DNA of 64,000 nucleotides from Streptomyces sp. TBY4 (lineage in GTDB: Bacteria; Actinomycetota; Actinomycetes; Streptomycetales; Streptomycetaceae), in the NCBI RefSeq assembly GCF_024213195.1, contig NZ_JANAVF010000002.1:682001-746000 (forward strand), in the 5' to 3' direction. Positions 34,869 to 43,902 of the stretch are shown piece after piece; the stretch's first letter is position 1, and each line of letters opens with the position of its first letter. Below the pieces are notes generated by a model that was not told the origin of the DNA, ran no database searches, and was given only the letters and a program-made list of their open reading frames with translations. The position numbers were made by a program, and so were the translations under genes.

Positions 34869-37800
34869 CCGCCACCGACAGGGCCAGGGCCAGGGCCAGG
34901 ACCGACGGCGGCAGCATCGCGGCCCGCGGCCCACCGACGCGGCGATCGTCGGGATGGGCGCCGTCTTCCCGGGTGCCGCGGACCTCGCCGCGTACCGCCG
35001 CAACCTCCTGGCCGGTACGGACTGCATAGGCGACGTGCCGCCGGGCCGGTGGGACCCGGAGGTCTACTACGACCCGGGCGGCGCCGCCGGACCGGTCTCC
35101 GGCGACCGGTTCTACTGCCGGCGCGGGGGCTTCGTGGACGGGCTCGCCGCCTTCGACCCGACCCGGTTCGGCATCATGCCCGCCACGGTGGAGGGGGCCG
35201 AGCCGGACCAGATGCTGGCCCTGCAGGCCACGGCCGAGGCCATCGCCGACGCGGGCGGCGAAAGCCGCCTGCCGGCCGACCGCTCGCGGATCGGGATCGT
35301 CCTGGGGCGCGGCGGGTTCATGGGCGTGGCCACCGCCCGGCTCGACCAACGGGTGCGTACGGCACACCAGTTGGCGCAGACCCTGCGGGAGCTCGCGCCC
35401 GAGCTCGGCGAGCGGCGGATCACCGCGGTGCGCTCCGCCTTCCAGGAGGCCCTGGGTCCCGAACGGCCCGACGCCTCGATCGGACTCGTACCGAGCTTCA
35501 CGGCCGCCCGGACCGCCAACCGGCTCGACTTCCACGGACCGGCCTACACCCTGGACGCGGCCTGCGCCTCCTCCCTGCTGGCCGTCGACCAGGCGGTGGG
35601 GCTGCTCGCCGGCGGGCGCTGCGACGCAGTGGTCGCCGGGGCCGTGCACCACTGCCACATCGCCACCCTGTGGAGCGTGTTCACGCAGCTGCGCGCCCTG
35701 AGTCCCAGCGAGCGGATCCGGCCCTTCGACCGGCGCGCCGACGGAACCCTGCTGTCCGAGGGCACCGGTGTGGTGCTGCTGAAGCGGCTGGCCGACGCCG
35801 AGCGGGACGGCGACCGGATCTACGCGGTGATCCGCGGCACCGGCGTGGCCGGGGACGGCAGGGCGGCGAGCCTGATGAGCCCGCTCGTCGCGGGCCAGGT
35901 GAGGGCGCTGGAACGGGCCTGGCGGGAGGCGGGCCTCGATCCGAGGGCCCCCGGAGCGCTGGGACTGCTGGAGGCGCACGGCACGGGGACCCCGGTGGGG
36001 GACACGGCTGAACTGGAAACCCTGGCCCAGGTGTTCGGACCGCACACGGTCGGCGGGTCCGGGTCCGGGTCCGGGTCCGGGACGGGTTCCGGCGACGCAG
36101 CCGGCCTCGACGCCGGCCTCGAAACCGGGAACCTCACCGGCTTCGGCTCCGTGAAGTCCATGCTCGGCCACACCATGCAGGCCTCCGGCATGGCTGGGCT
36201 GATCAAGGCCGCGCTCGCGGTGCACGAGGGGGTGCTGCCGCCGACCCTGCACCTGGAGGAGCCGCACCCCGCCCTGGCCGGGACCCGGATGCGGCCGGTG
36301 ACGGAGGCCCGGCCCTGGGTCCGGGGGCCCGCGCCGCGCCGTGCCGGGGTGAACGCCTTCGGCTTCGGCGGCATCAATGCGCACGTGGTGCTGGAGGAGG
36401 CTCCCGGTGCCGCGCGAGGGGCCGCGACCCCGGGAAGGACGGCTCCCGCGCGAACGGCCGCGCCCGTACGCCGCTTCCTGCCCCTGGACGGCCCGCCCGC
36501 GCCGGTGGGGGCGCCCGACCGGGAGGAGGTGCTCCTGCTGGCGGCCTCCGACCCGGCGGAGCTGGCGCACCTGCTGGCCTCCCACTCCGCGGCCTCCCGC
36601 TCCCCGGCGTCCGGTTCCCCGGCCTTCGGCTCCCCGGCGTCCGGTTCCCCGACCTCCGACGGCGACGGCCCCTGCAGGCTCGCCGTCGTCGGTCCCACCC
36701 CGCAGCGGCTCACGCTGGCCGCGAAGGTCGTGGCGCGCGGCCGGGCCTGGCGGGGGCGCGGGGAGGTGTGGTTCACGCCCGAGCCGCTGGGCGGCCGGCT
36801 GGCCTTCCTGTTCCCGGGCCTGGAGCCGGAGTTCGCCCCGGCGCTGGACGACGTGGCGGACCGGCTCGGGCTGGACCGGCCACGGCTGACCAGGGGAGTG
36901 GAGCTGACGGAACGGGCCCTGGACGCCATCGCGACGGGCCGCTTCCTCGCCCGGGCACTGCCCGAACTCGGCATCGGAGCCGACCTGCTGGCGGGCCACA
37001 GCCTGGGGGAGTGGGCGGCGATGGTCACCGCCGGGATGTACCGGCAGGACGCGGCCGACACCTTCCTGGACTCGCTGCGACCCGGCTCGGTGAAGGTCCC
37101 GGACCTCGTCTACGCGGCGCTGGGCTGCGGGACCCGGCGGGCGGAGGCCGCCCTCCACGGCCTGGACGGGGTGGTGGTCAGCCACGACAACTGCCCCCAC
37201 CAGTCGGTCGTCTGCGGCGATCCCGCCGAAGTGGCCATCGCCCTCGCACGCTTGAAGGCCGAGGGCGTCGTCGGCCAGGAACTCCCCTTCCGCTCCGGGT
37301 TCCACACCCCCATGTGGGAGCCCTACCTCGGGCAGGTCCGCGCCGCCTTCGGCCGACTGCCGCTCCAGCAGGGGGACGTGCCCGTCTGGTCGGCGACCAC
37401 GTGCGCGCCGTTCCCCGCGGAGCCCGAGGCGGTGCGCGAGCTCGTGGTCCGCCATTTGCTGGAACCGGTCCGGTTCCGCGAGCTGACGCTCCGGCTGTAC
37501 GAGGACGAGGGCGTCCGCGGCTTCGTCACCCTGGGCCCCGGCAGCCTTCCGGGCTTCATCGAGGACACCCTGCGCGACCGTCCCCACCTCTCGGTGGCGG
37601 CCTCCTCGCCCCGGCTCACCGGCCTCGCCGCCCTGCGGCGCACCTGCGCCGCCCTGTGGACCGAGGGACACGCCCCGCGCTGGGACCGACTGGCCCCCGA
37701 CGGGCCGGAACACCGGGACCGCACCACCGCCGGACCACCGGCACCGGCACCGGCTGCGCCCGTGCCCGGGCGGAGCGTGCTCCTGGACCTCGGCTCGCCG

Positions 37801-39540
37801 CTGGTCCGCCTCGGCGAAACCGCACGCGCCAACCTGGCCGGCCTGCTGCCCCAGCCCCCCGTCCCCGCCGAGTCCATGCCGCCGGCCGCGGACCCCCGCC
37901 CGGTCCTGCTCTCCGCCCTGGACGCCGCCCCCGCCGAAGTCCACCCCGGGGCCCCGTCCGGGAGCCACACCCTGCGCCTCTCACTTGCCGCGCTGCCCTA
38001 CGTACGGGACCACTGCGTCTACCTGCAGCCCGAGGGCTGGGCGGAGGATTCCGACCGGTTCCCCGTCGTCCCCATGACGACCATGCTGGAGCTGGCCGCC
38101 GAAGCCGCGCTGCGGGACGCGCCGCCCGGCCTGGCCGTCGTCGGCTACGAACGCGTTCGGGCCCTGCGCTGGCTCCCCGTGGAGCCGGCCCTCGACCTGG
38201 AGGTCACCGTCCGGTCCGCCGGGCCGGGCCGGGTGCGCGTCACGCTGGGGGAGTACGCCGACGTGTTCGTGCTGCTCGGCGAGGGCTACGAGGCCCTGCC
38301 CGGCCCCGACACCACCCCGCTGCGCGACCCCCGGCCGGCCCCCGTCAGCGCCGAGGCCCTCTACCGGGACCGGTGGATGTTCCACGGCCCCCGCTTCGCC
38401 GGGGTGCACGAGGTGCGGTCCGTCGGCGCGGACGGCATCAGCGGCGTGCTGCGGGCCCTGCCCGACCCGGGGGCGCTGCTCGATGCCGCCGGGCAGCTCT
38501 TCGGGCACTGGATGCAGCTGAGGCTCCCCGTGGACCGGCTGGTGTTCCCGGCCACCGTGGACGCCATCCGCTTCTCGGGGCCGCCGCCCGCCCCGTACGA
38601 GCTCGTCGGGGCCACGGCCCGGATCCGCGAGGTGCGCGATGTCACCGTGCGCGGCGATCTCGAGCTGTTGCGGGCCGACGGCCGGGTGTGGGCCCGGATC
38701 GACGGCTGGACGTACCGCCGCTTCGGCGCCGACGAGCGGGTCTGGCCGATGAAGTTCACCCCGGAGGTCTGCGGCATCGGCGAACCCCGCCCCGAGGGCT
38801 GGTGCCTGGCCCGGCGCCGCTGGACCGACCCCGCCTCGCAGGAGCTGGTCATGCGCCGCTACCTCGGCGCCGCCGAACGCGCGGCCCACGAGCGGCTGTC
38901 GCCGCGGGCCCGGGCGCCCTGGCTGCTGGGCCGGATCGCCGCCAAGGACGCGCTGCGCCACCTGCTCTGGGACGGCGGAGCCGGGCCGGTCTTCCCGGCC
39001 GAGGTGCCGATCGGCAACGACCAAGCCGGGCGGCCCCTCGCCGGGGGAGCGCTGGCCGGCGGGTTCCGGCTGTCGATCGCCCACAAGGACCGGATCGCCG
39101 TCGCCCTCGCCCACCCCGCTCTGCCGGTCGGCATCGACGTGGAACAGGTCACCACCGATCCGGACGCGCTGATCCGCATCGCCCTGGCGCCGGGCGAACT
39201 CGGCCTCGCCGAGCGGCTGGCGGCCCGGGAGGGCACCGGACTCCCGGCCGCGCTCACCGCCCTGTGGTGCGCCAAGGAGGCGGCCGCCAAGGCAGCCGGA
39301 ACCGGACTCGGAGGCCGGCCGCGGGACTGGCGGACCACCGGCGACCCGGACTCCGGCGAGCTGCGGGTGCTCTCCCCGGACGGACACCCCTACCCGGTCC
39401 GCACCACCCCGCTCGTGCTCACGGACGCCCTCACGGACGCGCCACTCGCCCACCCCGACCACGTCGTCGCCTGGACCGACCGGCCCGCGACCCCGTCCCC
39501 CGTTCCCTTCCACCTCACGGAGACCAGTCATGGCAGCTGA
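34861..39540 (+). CDS. Iterative PKS 2: KS-AT-DH-PPTase
   Basis: The product is 1559 residues. KS at about 25-515 has Cys235 (DAACASS), His373 (EAHGTGT) and His437 (GHTMQASG), so it looks catalytically complete rather than a chain-length-factor. AT at about 645-960 has Ser714 (GHSLGEW). A double-hotdog dehydratase spans about 1040-1290 with candidate catalytic His1051 (VRDHCV) and Asp1208 (LLDAAGQ). A C-terminal Sfp-like phosphopantetheinyl transferase spans about 1325-1555 (GIDVEQ, Asp1426; WCAKEAAAK, Lys1472). A DH-PPTase end is known from enediyne PKSs; the split KS-AT sets recall PUFA synthases. The start ATG overlaps the PKS 1 stop. Simple-sequence insertions occur near residues 399-411 and 580-600. 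Confidence 0.92.
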   Translation: MADRHRQGQGQGQDRRRQHRGPRPTDAAIVGMGAVFPGAADLAAYRRNLLAGTDCIGDVPPGRWDPEVYYDPGGAAGPVSGDRFYCRRGGFVDGLAAFDPTRFGIMPATVEGAEPDQMLALQATAEAIADAGGESRLPADRSRIGIVLGRGGFMGVATARLDQRVRTAHQLAQTLRELAPELGERRITAVRSAFQEALGPERPDASIGLVPSFTAARTANRLDFHGPAYTLDAACASSLLAVDQAVGLLAGGRCDAVVAGAVHHCHIATLWSVFTQLRALSPSERIRPFDRRADGTLLSEGTGVVLLKRLADAERDGDRIYAVIRGTGVAGDGRAASLMSPLVAGQVRALERAWREAGLDPRAPGALGLLEAHGTGTPVGDTAELETLAQVFGPHTVGGSGSGSGSGTGSGDAAGLDAGLETGNLTGFGSVKSMLGHTMQASGMAGLIKAALAVHEGVLPPTLHLEEPHPALAGTRMRPVTEARPWVRGPAPRRAGVNAFGFGGINAHVVLEEAPGAARGAATPGRTAPARTAAPVRRFLPLDGPPAPVGAPDREEVLLLAASDPAELAHLLASHSAASRSPASGSPAFGSPASGSPTSDGDGPCRLAVVGPTPQRLTLAAKVVARGRAWRGRGEVWFTPEPLGGRLAFLFPGLEPEFAPALDDVADRLGLDRPRLTRGVELTERALDAIATGRFLARALPELGIGADLLAGHSLGEWAAMVTAGMYRQDAADTFLDSLRPGSVKVPDLVYAALGCGTRRAEAALHGLDGVVVSHDNCPHQSVVCGDPAEVAIALARLKAEGVVGQELPFRSGFHTPMWEPYLGQVRAAFGRLPLQQGDVPVWSATTCAPFPAEPEAVRELVVRHLLEPVRFRELTLRLYEDEGVRGFVTLGPGSLPGFIEDTLRDRPHLSVAASSPRLTGLAALRRTCAALWTEGHAPRWDRLAPDGPEHRDRTTAGPPAPAPAAPVPGRSVLLDLGSPLVRLGETARANLAGLLPQPPVPAESMPPAADPRPVLLSALDAAPAEVHPGAPSGSHTLRLSLAALPYVRDHCVYLQPEGWAEDSDRFPVVPMTTMLELAAEAALRDAPPGLAVVGYERVRALRWLPVEPALDLEVTVRSAGPGRVRVTLGEYADVFVLLGEGYEALPGPDTTPLRDPRPAPVSAEALYRDRWMFHGPRFAGVHEVRSVGADGISGVLRALPDPGALLDAAGQLFGHWMQLRLPVDRLVFPATVDAIRFSGPPPAPYELVGATARIREVRDVTVRGDLELLRADGRVWARIDGWTYRRFGADERVWPMKFTPEVCGIGEPRPEGWCLARRRWTDPASQELVMRRYLGAAERAAHERLSPRARAPWLLGRIAAKDALRHLLWDGGAGPVFPAEVPIGNDQAGRPLAGGALAGGFRLSIAHKDRIAVALAHPALPVGIDVEQVTTDPDALIRIALAPGELGLAERLAAREGTGLPAALTALWCAKEAAAKAAGTGLGGRPRDWRTTGDPDSGELRVLSPDGHPYPVRTTPLVLTDALTDAPLAHPDHVVAWTDRPATPSPVPFHLTETSHGS
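36055..36093 (+). repeat. GGGTCC hexamer tract inside PKS 2 KS
   Basis: Four perfect GGGTCC units (36055-36078) and degenerate continuation encode Gly-Ser repeats. They lie between the two catalytic-histidine motifs of the KS, where the family normally has a short loop. Confidence 0.8.
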
Positions 39541-39868
39541 CATCCTCGCCGAGATCACCGGCATGCTCGTGGAGATCGTCGGTGACGAGCACCTCCTCGC
39601 GGACGAGGTCACGATGAAGACGACGTTCAACGAGGACCTCGCCCTGGAGAGCATCGAGTTCGTCGCCCTCGCCGAACTCCTCCACCACCGCTACGGCGCC
39701 GGCGTCGACCTGATGGGCTTCCTGTCCGAGAAGGACATGGACGGCATCCTCGCCATGTCGGTCGGCGAACTCGTCACGCACATCGGCCGGATCACCCACG
39801 CCTCCCTCACCCACGCCGCCCCCGCCCGCAGTTCGGTGGGAGCCGCCGCGCCCGGATCGGACGGCTGA
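39530..39868 (+). CDS. Free-standing acyl carrier protein
   Basis: The product is 112 residues. Helix II carries LALESIEFVAL with Ser41 as the phosphopantetheine site, and the acidic helical profile is that of an ACP. About 25 residues at the C-terminus are a Ser/Ala-rich tail. The ATG at 39530 overlaps the PKS 2 stop by 11 bp and is preceded by GGAG. It may carry starter or extender units, or present the finished chain to the release or tailoring enzymes. The PPTase domain of PKS 2 is the obvious activator. Confidence 0.9.
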   Translation: MAADILAEITGMLVEIVGDEHLLADEVTMKTTFNEDLALESIEFVALAELLHHRYGAGVDLMGFLSEKDMDGILAMSVGELVTHIGRITHASLTHAAPARSSVGAAAPGSDG

Positions 39869-39875
39869 TCCCGCC

Positions 39876-40790
39876 ATGGCCCTCGTTCCCGCGGGTACCG
39901 TCCGCTTCCACGTCCAGCAACTCCCGGCCACCGCACCCGCGGACGGCCCCGATCCCTCCGAACGCCCCGTGGTGGTGTTCCTGCACGGGCTGGTCGTCGA
40001 CAACCTCTCCTCCTTCTACTGCCCGCTGGCCGTCCCGGTGGCCCGGGCCGGGCACGAGGTCGTCACCTACGATCTGCGCGGCCACGGCCGCACCGAGCGG
40101 CCGGCCACCGGCTACGACAGCCGCACCGCCGTACGGGACCTCTTCGCCCTGCTCGGCGCCCTCGGACTCGGGCACCGCCCGGTGCACCTCGTGGGCAACA
40201 GCTACGGCGGCACCCTGGCGCTGCACGCCGCACTCGCCCGCCCCGACCTGGTCGCCGGGCTCACCCTGCTCGAACCCCCGCTCAGCGGGGCCTGGGTGGA
40301 CAACATGGTGGACACCCTGTCGGCGGCCGCGCTCAGCCTGGAGGACAGCCCAGTACCGGCCGAACTGCTCACCCTGCGGCTGCGCAAGGCGGCCAACCTG
40401 ACGGCCATCGCCGACGCCCTGCTCAACCGCACCACCCTCATCGACGACATCGCGGCCAGCCGTACCTTCACCCCCGCCGACTACGCCGCCCTGCGCTGCC
40501 CCGTCCTGATCGTCTGCGGCGAGCACTCCGAACTGGTCCCGGGCGCCCTGGAACTGGCCCGCCACGCCCCGCACGTCACCGCCGTCGAGATCCTGCCCGG
40601 CCTCGGGCACGACGTGCTGAAGGAGAACAGCGGAGCCCTGCGGGCGGCCGTACTCGCCCACCTCGACGCCGCCGCGACGGCCGCGGCCGCACCGGCACGG
40701 GCATCGACGGCGTCCGCCCGGTCATCGGCGGCGTCGGACCGGTCCTCACCGTCGACCGTACGAGCACGGGCGGGAGCGCTGGTCCGATGA
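39876..40790 (+). CDS. Alpha/beta hydrolase (probable acyl release or transfer)
   Basis: The product is 304 residues. The oxyanion segment FLHGLVVD lies near residue 35, the nucleophile Ser109 is in GNSYGG, the acid is probably in CGEHSE, and the base is His245 (GLGHDVL). The strand order suits an esterase or type-II thioesterase-like hydrolase. The last 35 residues are Ala/Ser/Arg-rich and probably disordered. Tight packing in the PKS operon suggests release or editing of acyl-ACP intermediates; that role is inferred. Confidence 0.85.
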   Translation: MALVPAGTVRFHVQQLPATAPADGPDPSERPVVVFLHGLVVDNLSSFYCPLAVPVARAGHEVVTYDLRGHGRTERPATGYDSRTAVRDLFALLGALGLGHRPVHLVGNSYGGTLALHAALARPDLVAGLTLLEPPLSGAWVDNMVDTLSAAALSLEDSPVPAELLTLRLRKAANLTAIADALLNRTTLIDDIAASRTFTPADYAALRCPVLIVCGEHSELVPGALELARHAPHVTAVEILPGLGHDVLKENSGALRAAVLAHLDAAATAAAAPARASTASARSSAASDRSSPSTVRARAGALVR

Positions 40791-41962
40791 GGGTGCTCTT
40801 CGCGGTCCCGCCGCTCGCGGGGCACGTCAATCCGACCGTGGCGGTCGGCTCCGAACTCGCCGCCCGCGGCCACGAGGTCGCCTGGACCGGCCCGCCGGGG
40901 GCACTGTCCCGGCTGCTGCCCGACCACGCCAGGATCCTCTCCGCAGGGGCCGAGGCGGGCGGCGACTACACGCTGCTGCACGCCCGCTGGCGCGATCTGC
41001 GCGGGGTCGGGGCGCTGCGGTTCCTCTGGGAGGAGGCCCTCATCCCCCTGGCCAGGGCGATGCTCCCGGGAGTGGTCCGGGCGATCGGCGCCTTCGGTCC
41101 GGACGTGCTCGTCGCCGACCAGCAGGCGCTCGCCGGACCGGTGGCCGCGCGCCGCCTCGGGGTGCCCTGGGTGACCTCCGCCAGCACCTCGGCGGAACTC
41201 ACCCTCCCCTTCGCGGACTTCCCGAAGGTCGGGGAATGGGTCGCCGCGCAGATCGCCGGACTGCTGACGGCGTGCGGCGAGGAACCCGAGCAGGCCGGGG
41301 CTCCGTGGGACCCGCGGTTCTCGGAGCGACTGGTCCTGGTGTTCTCCAGCCGTGAACTCGTGGGAGGCGAAGGGAAGTTCCCGCCGCACTACGCCTTCGT
41401 CGGCCCCGCCTTCGGAGCCCGCCCGCCCGCTCCGCACTTCCCCTGGGACCAGCTGGACCCCGAGCGGCGACGCGTGCTCGTCTCGCTGGGGACCCTCAAC
41501 CAGGAGGCCGGGGGCCGGTTCTACGGGGCGGTCCTGGGCGCCGCCGAACGGCTCAGCAAGGACGTCCAGTTGATCCTGGCAGCCCCCGCCCCGCTGGTCG
41601 GGACGGTCCCCGGGAACGTACTGCTGCGCGACAGCGTCCCCCAGCTGGACCTGCTCCGCCACCTGGACGCGGTCGTCTGCCACGGCGGGCACAACACCGT
41701 CTGCGAGGCCCTCGCGCACGGGCTGCCCCTGGTGGTCGCCCCGATCCGCGACGACCAGCCGATCGTCGCCCGGCAGGTCGTGGACGCCGGGGCCGGGGTG
41801 CGGGTGCGGTTCGGCCGGACCCGGGCCGAGGAACTGCGCGACGCGCTGACGGCCGTCCTGGACGACCCCGGCCACCGCCGGGGAGCCCGGCGGATCCAGG
41901 CCTCATTCGCCGCGGCCGGCGGGGCCGCCGCCGCGGCCGACCGGTTGGAGGAACTCAAGTGA
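40787..41962 (+). CDS. GT1-family glycosyltransferase
   Basis: The product is 391 residues with the GT-B fold. The N-terminal domain starts MRVLFAVPPLAGHVNP, and a C-terminal UDP/dNDP-sugar motif region reads HGGHNTVCEALAHGLPLVV (about residues 299-317) followed by DDQP. This is the macrolide/UGT type that adds a sugar to a small lipophilic acceptor. The start overlaps the hydrolase stop (ATGA) and the stop overlaps the next start. It probably glycosylates the PKS product. No deoxysugar genes are in the operon, so a common NDP-sugar is likely. Confidence 0.92.
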   Translation: MRVLFAVPPLAGHVNPTVAVGSELAARGHEVAWTGPPGALSRLLPDHARILSAGAEAGGDYTLLHARWRDLRGVGALRFLWEEALIPLARAMLPGVVRAIGAFGPDVLVADQQALAGPVAARRLGVPWVTSASTSAELTLPFADFPKVGEWVAAQIAGLLTACGEEPEQAGAPWDPRFSERLVLVFSSRELVGGEGKFPPHYAFVGPAFGARPPAPHFPWDQLDPERRRVLVSLGTLNQEAGGRFYGAVLGAAERLSKDVQLILAAPAPLVGTVPGNVLLRDSVPQLDLLRHLDAVVCHGGHNTVCEALAHGLPLVVAPIRDDQPIVARQVVDAGAGVRVRFGRTRAEELRDALTAVLDDPGHRRGARRIQASFAAAGGAAAAADRLEELK

Positions 41963-43902
41963 AGCGCCGCCCGATCTCCCCGCTCCCTTCCCCCCTCCGG
42001 AACCCCCTCTCCGTGCCCCCGGTCCTGGCCGGCGTCCGGTGGACCTCCGCCCTCCTGCTCGCGGCCCTCGGCGCGGGCACCGTGCGCACGGCCCGCCGGC
42101 TGCGGGACGTCCCGGTGCTGTCCGCGGCCCCCCGGGCCGACGCCGGGGTGCCGCGCGCCGCCGGGTGGCGGCTGCTCACAGCCGGCGGGGTCGAGCCCGA
42201 CGCGGCCACCTTCCTCGCCGCCTGCGCGCACGCCGACCGCGAGGGGCTGCGGGTCCTGGACCTGCTGCCCGGGGACCTGCCCACCGAGCGGGTGCTCGGC
42301 CTGCTGCGGCTGGTCGACCCGGCCGGCTACCGGCAGGACCGGCTGGGGGAGGGGCGCGGGGCCGGGTTCGCCGTGCTCGTCGCCGAGGAGGTGCTCGCCC
42401 GGGCCGGGGTGGACCCGGCGGGGCCGGACGCCACCCCGGCGGAACTCATGGCGGTGACCCGGCGCGTGAAGGAGTACGCCGCCGACGCCACCGGGCTGGC
42501 CATCGCCCCCGGCCTGAGCTGCGGACCACCCGCCGGCCGGGGCGGACCGGCGCGGGCGGCCGAACTGCGGGCCCAGGGGCTGCCACCGGGGGCGCTCGCC
42601 GCCGCCCAGCTCGCCGGGCTGGCCCTGCTGGCCGGGGTCGCCGTACGCCAGGGCCGGTGGGGAGCCGCCGCCGCGGGGCTGTACTGGATCCAGCCCTACC
42701 TGGCCCTCGGCCGGCCCGGAGCACCCCTGCGCCCCGGCGACCTCGCCCGGGCCACGGCCGCCCGGCCCGTACGCTCCCTCGGCGCGGCCCTGCGCACGGC
42801 CGCCGCGACGCCCCGTACGCCACGCACCGGGGCCGCCCCACGGGGCTCGGCGCGGACCGAGGCGGTGCGTACGGAGGCCGTCCAGGCGTACCGGGCCGAC
42901 CTGGCCGCCGGGACCGACCGGTTCCTCGAACCGCGCCGGCCCGACTGCCCCTGGTGCGGCTCCCGGCGGCTGTCCGTCCGGGTCCGGGTCCCCGACCTGC
43001 TCCAGGGCAAGCCCGGCCGCTTCACCCTGGAGGACTGCGGGGCCTGCGGGCACGTCTTCCAGAACCCCCGGCTCTCCCCGGAGGGACTGGAGTTCTACTA
43101 CCGCGACTTCTACGACGGCCGCGGCGGCGAGGGCGCGGCCACCGTCTTCGGCCGCCTCGGCGCCGCCTACCGGGGCCGCGCCGAGATGCTCCGCCCGCAC
43201 ACGGACCCCGTCTCCTGGCTCGATGTCGGCACCGGCCACGGCCACTTCTGCAACGCGGCCCGCGCCGTCTGGCCCGACACCCGCTTCGACGGGCTGGACA
43301 TGGGCGACGGGGTCCGCGAGGCCGAGCGGCGGGGCTGGGTGGAGACGGGATACCAGGGCCAGTTCCCCGAGTTCGCGGTGAAACTCGCGGGCCAGTACGA
43401 GGTGGTCAGCATGTACCACTACCTGGAGCACACCCGGGACCCGCTCGCGGAACTGGACACGGCGGCCGCCGTCCTCGCCCCCGGCGGCTACCTCACCATC
43501 GAACTCCCCGACCCCGAATCCCGGATGGCCCGCCTGCTCGGACCGGCCTGGCTGCCCTGGTTCCAGCCGCAGCACCAGCACCTGATCCCCGCCCCGAACC
43601 TCCGCGAGGCGCTGGCCGACCGGGGCTTCACCGTCCTGGCGGAGGAACACGGCCCGGCCCACCAGGGCAACGACTTCTTCGGCGCGGTCGCCCTGACCGC
43701 GACCCGGCTGGCCCCCGACCCCGACCGCCCCTGGGCACCCCCCGCGGGCCCCGCCCGCCGCGCCCTCACCGCAGCCGTACGCCTGGCCTCCCTCCCCTGC
43801 TTCGCCGCCGCGGCGGTCCTCGACGCCCTGCGCACCGCCGCAGCCCACCGCACGGACGGCGGCAACGCCTACCGCATCCTGGCCCGCAAGGACCCCCGAT
43901 GA
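41959..43902 (+). CDS. Fusion: membrane-associated N-domain plus SAM methyltransferase
   Basis: The product is 647 residues. Residues 1-320 have a hydrophobic segment near 20-42 and a second near 212-250, enclosing a soluble region (RAAGWRLLTAGGVEPDAATFL; GFAVLVAEEVLARAGV) that I do not recognise with certainty; it might be a decayed membrane glycosyltransferase-like domain. Residues about 327-365 carry two Cys pairs (CPWCG, CGACG), a zinc-ribbon-like module. A class I methyltransferase follows (DVGTGHGHF near 422, YHYLEHTRDP near 490). The Cys module plus methyltransferase resembles sugar or lipid C/O-methyltransferases. ATGA overlaps on both sides place it firmly in the operon. Confidence 0.8.
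   Translation: MKRRPISPLPSPLRNPLSVPPVLAGVRWTSALLLAALGAGTVRTARRLRDVPVLSAAPRADAGVPRAAGWRLLTAGGVEPDAATFLAACAHADREGLRVLDLLPGDLPTERVLGLLRLVDPAGYRQDRLGEGRGAGFAVLVAEEVLARAGVDPAGPDATPAELMAVTRRVKEYAADATGLAIAPGLSCGPPAGRGGPARAAELRAQGLPPGALAAAQLAGLALLAGVAVRQGRWGAAAAGLYWIQPYLALGRPGAPLRPGDLARATAARPVRSLGAALRTAAATPRTPRTGAAPRGSARTEAVRTEAVQAYRADLAAGTDRFLEPRRPDCPWCGSRRLSVRVRVPDLLQGKPGRFTLEDCGACGHVFQNPRLSPEGLEFYYRDFYDGRGGEGAATVFGRLGAAYRGRAEMLRPHTDPVSWLDVGTGHGHFCNAARAVWPDTRFDGLDMGDGVREAERRGWVETGYQGQFPEFAVKLAGQYEVVSMYHYLEHTRDPLAELDTAAAVLAPGGYLTIELPDPESRMARLLGPAWLPWFQPQHQHLIPAPNLREALADRGFTVLAEEHGPAHQGNDFFGAVALTATRLAPDPDRPWAPPAGPARRALTAAVRLASLPCFAAAAVLDALRTAAAHRTDGGNAYRILARKDPR

Noticed and set aside
34861..36400. 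PKS 2 KS as an inactive chain-length factor
   Set aside because: The Cys and both His motifs are present, so inactivity cannot be claimed from sequence.
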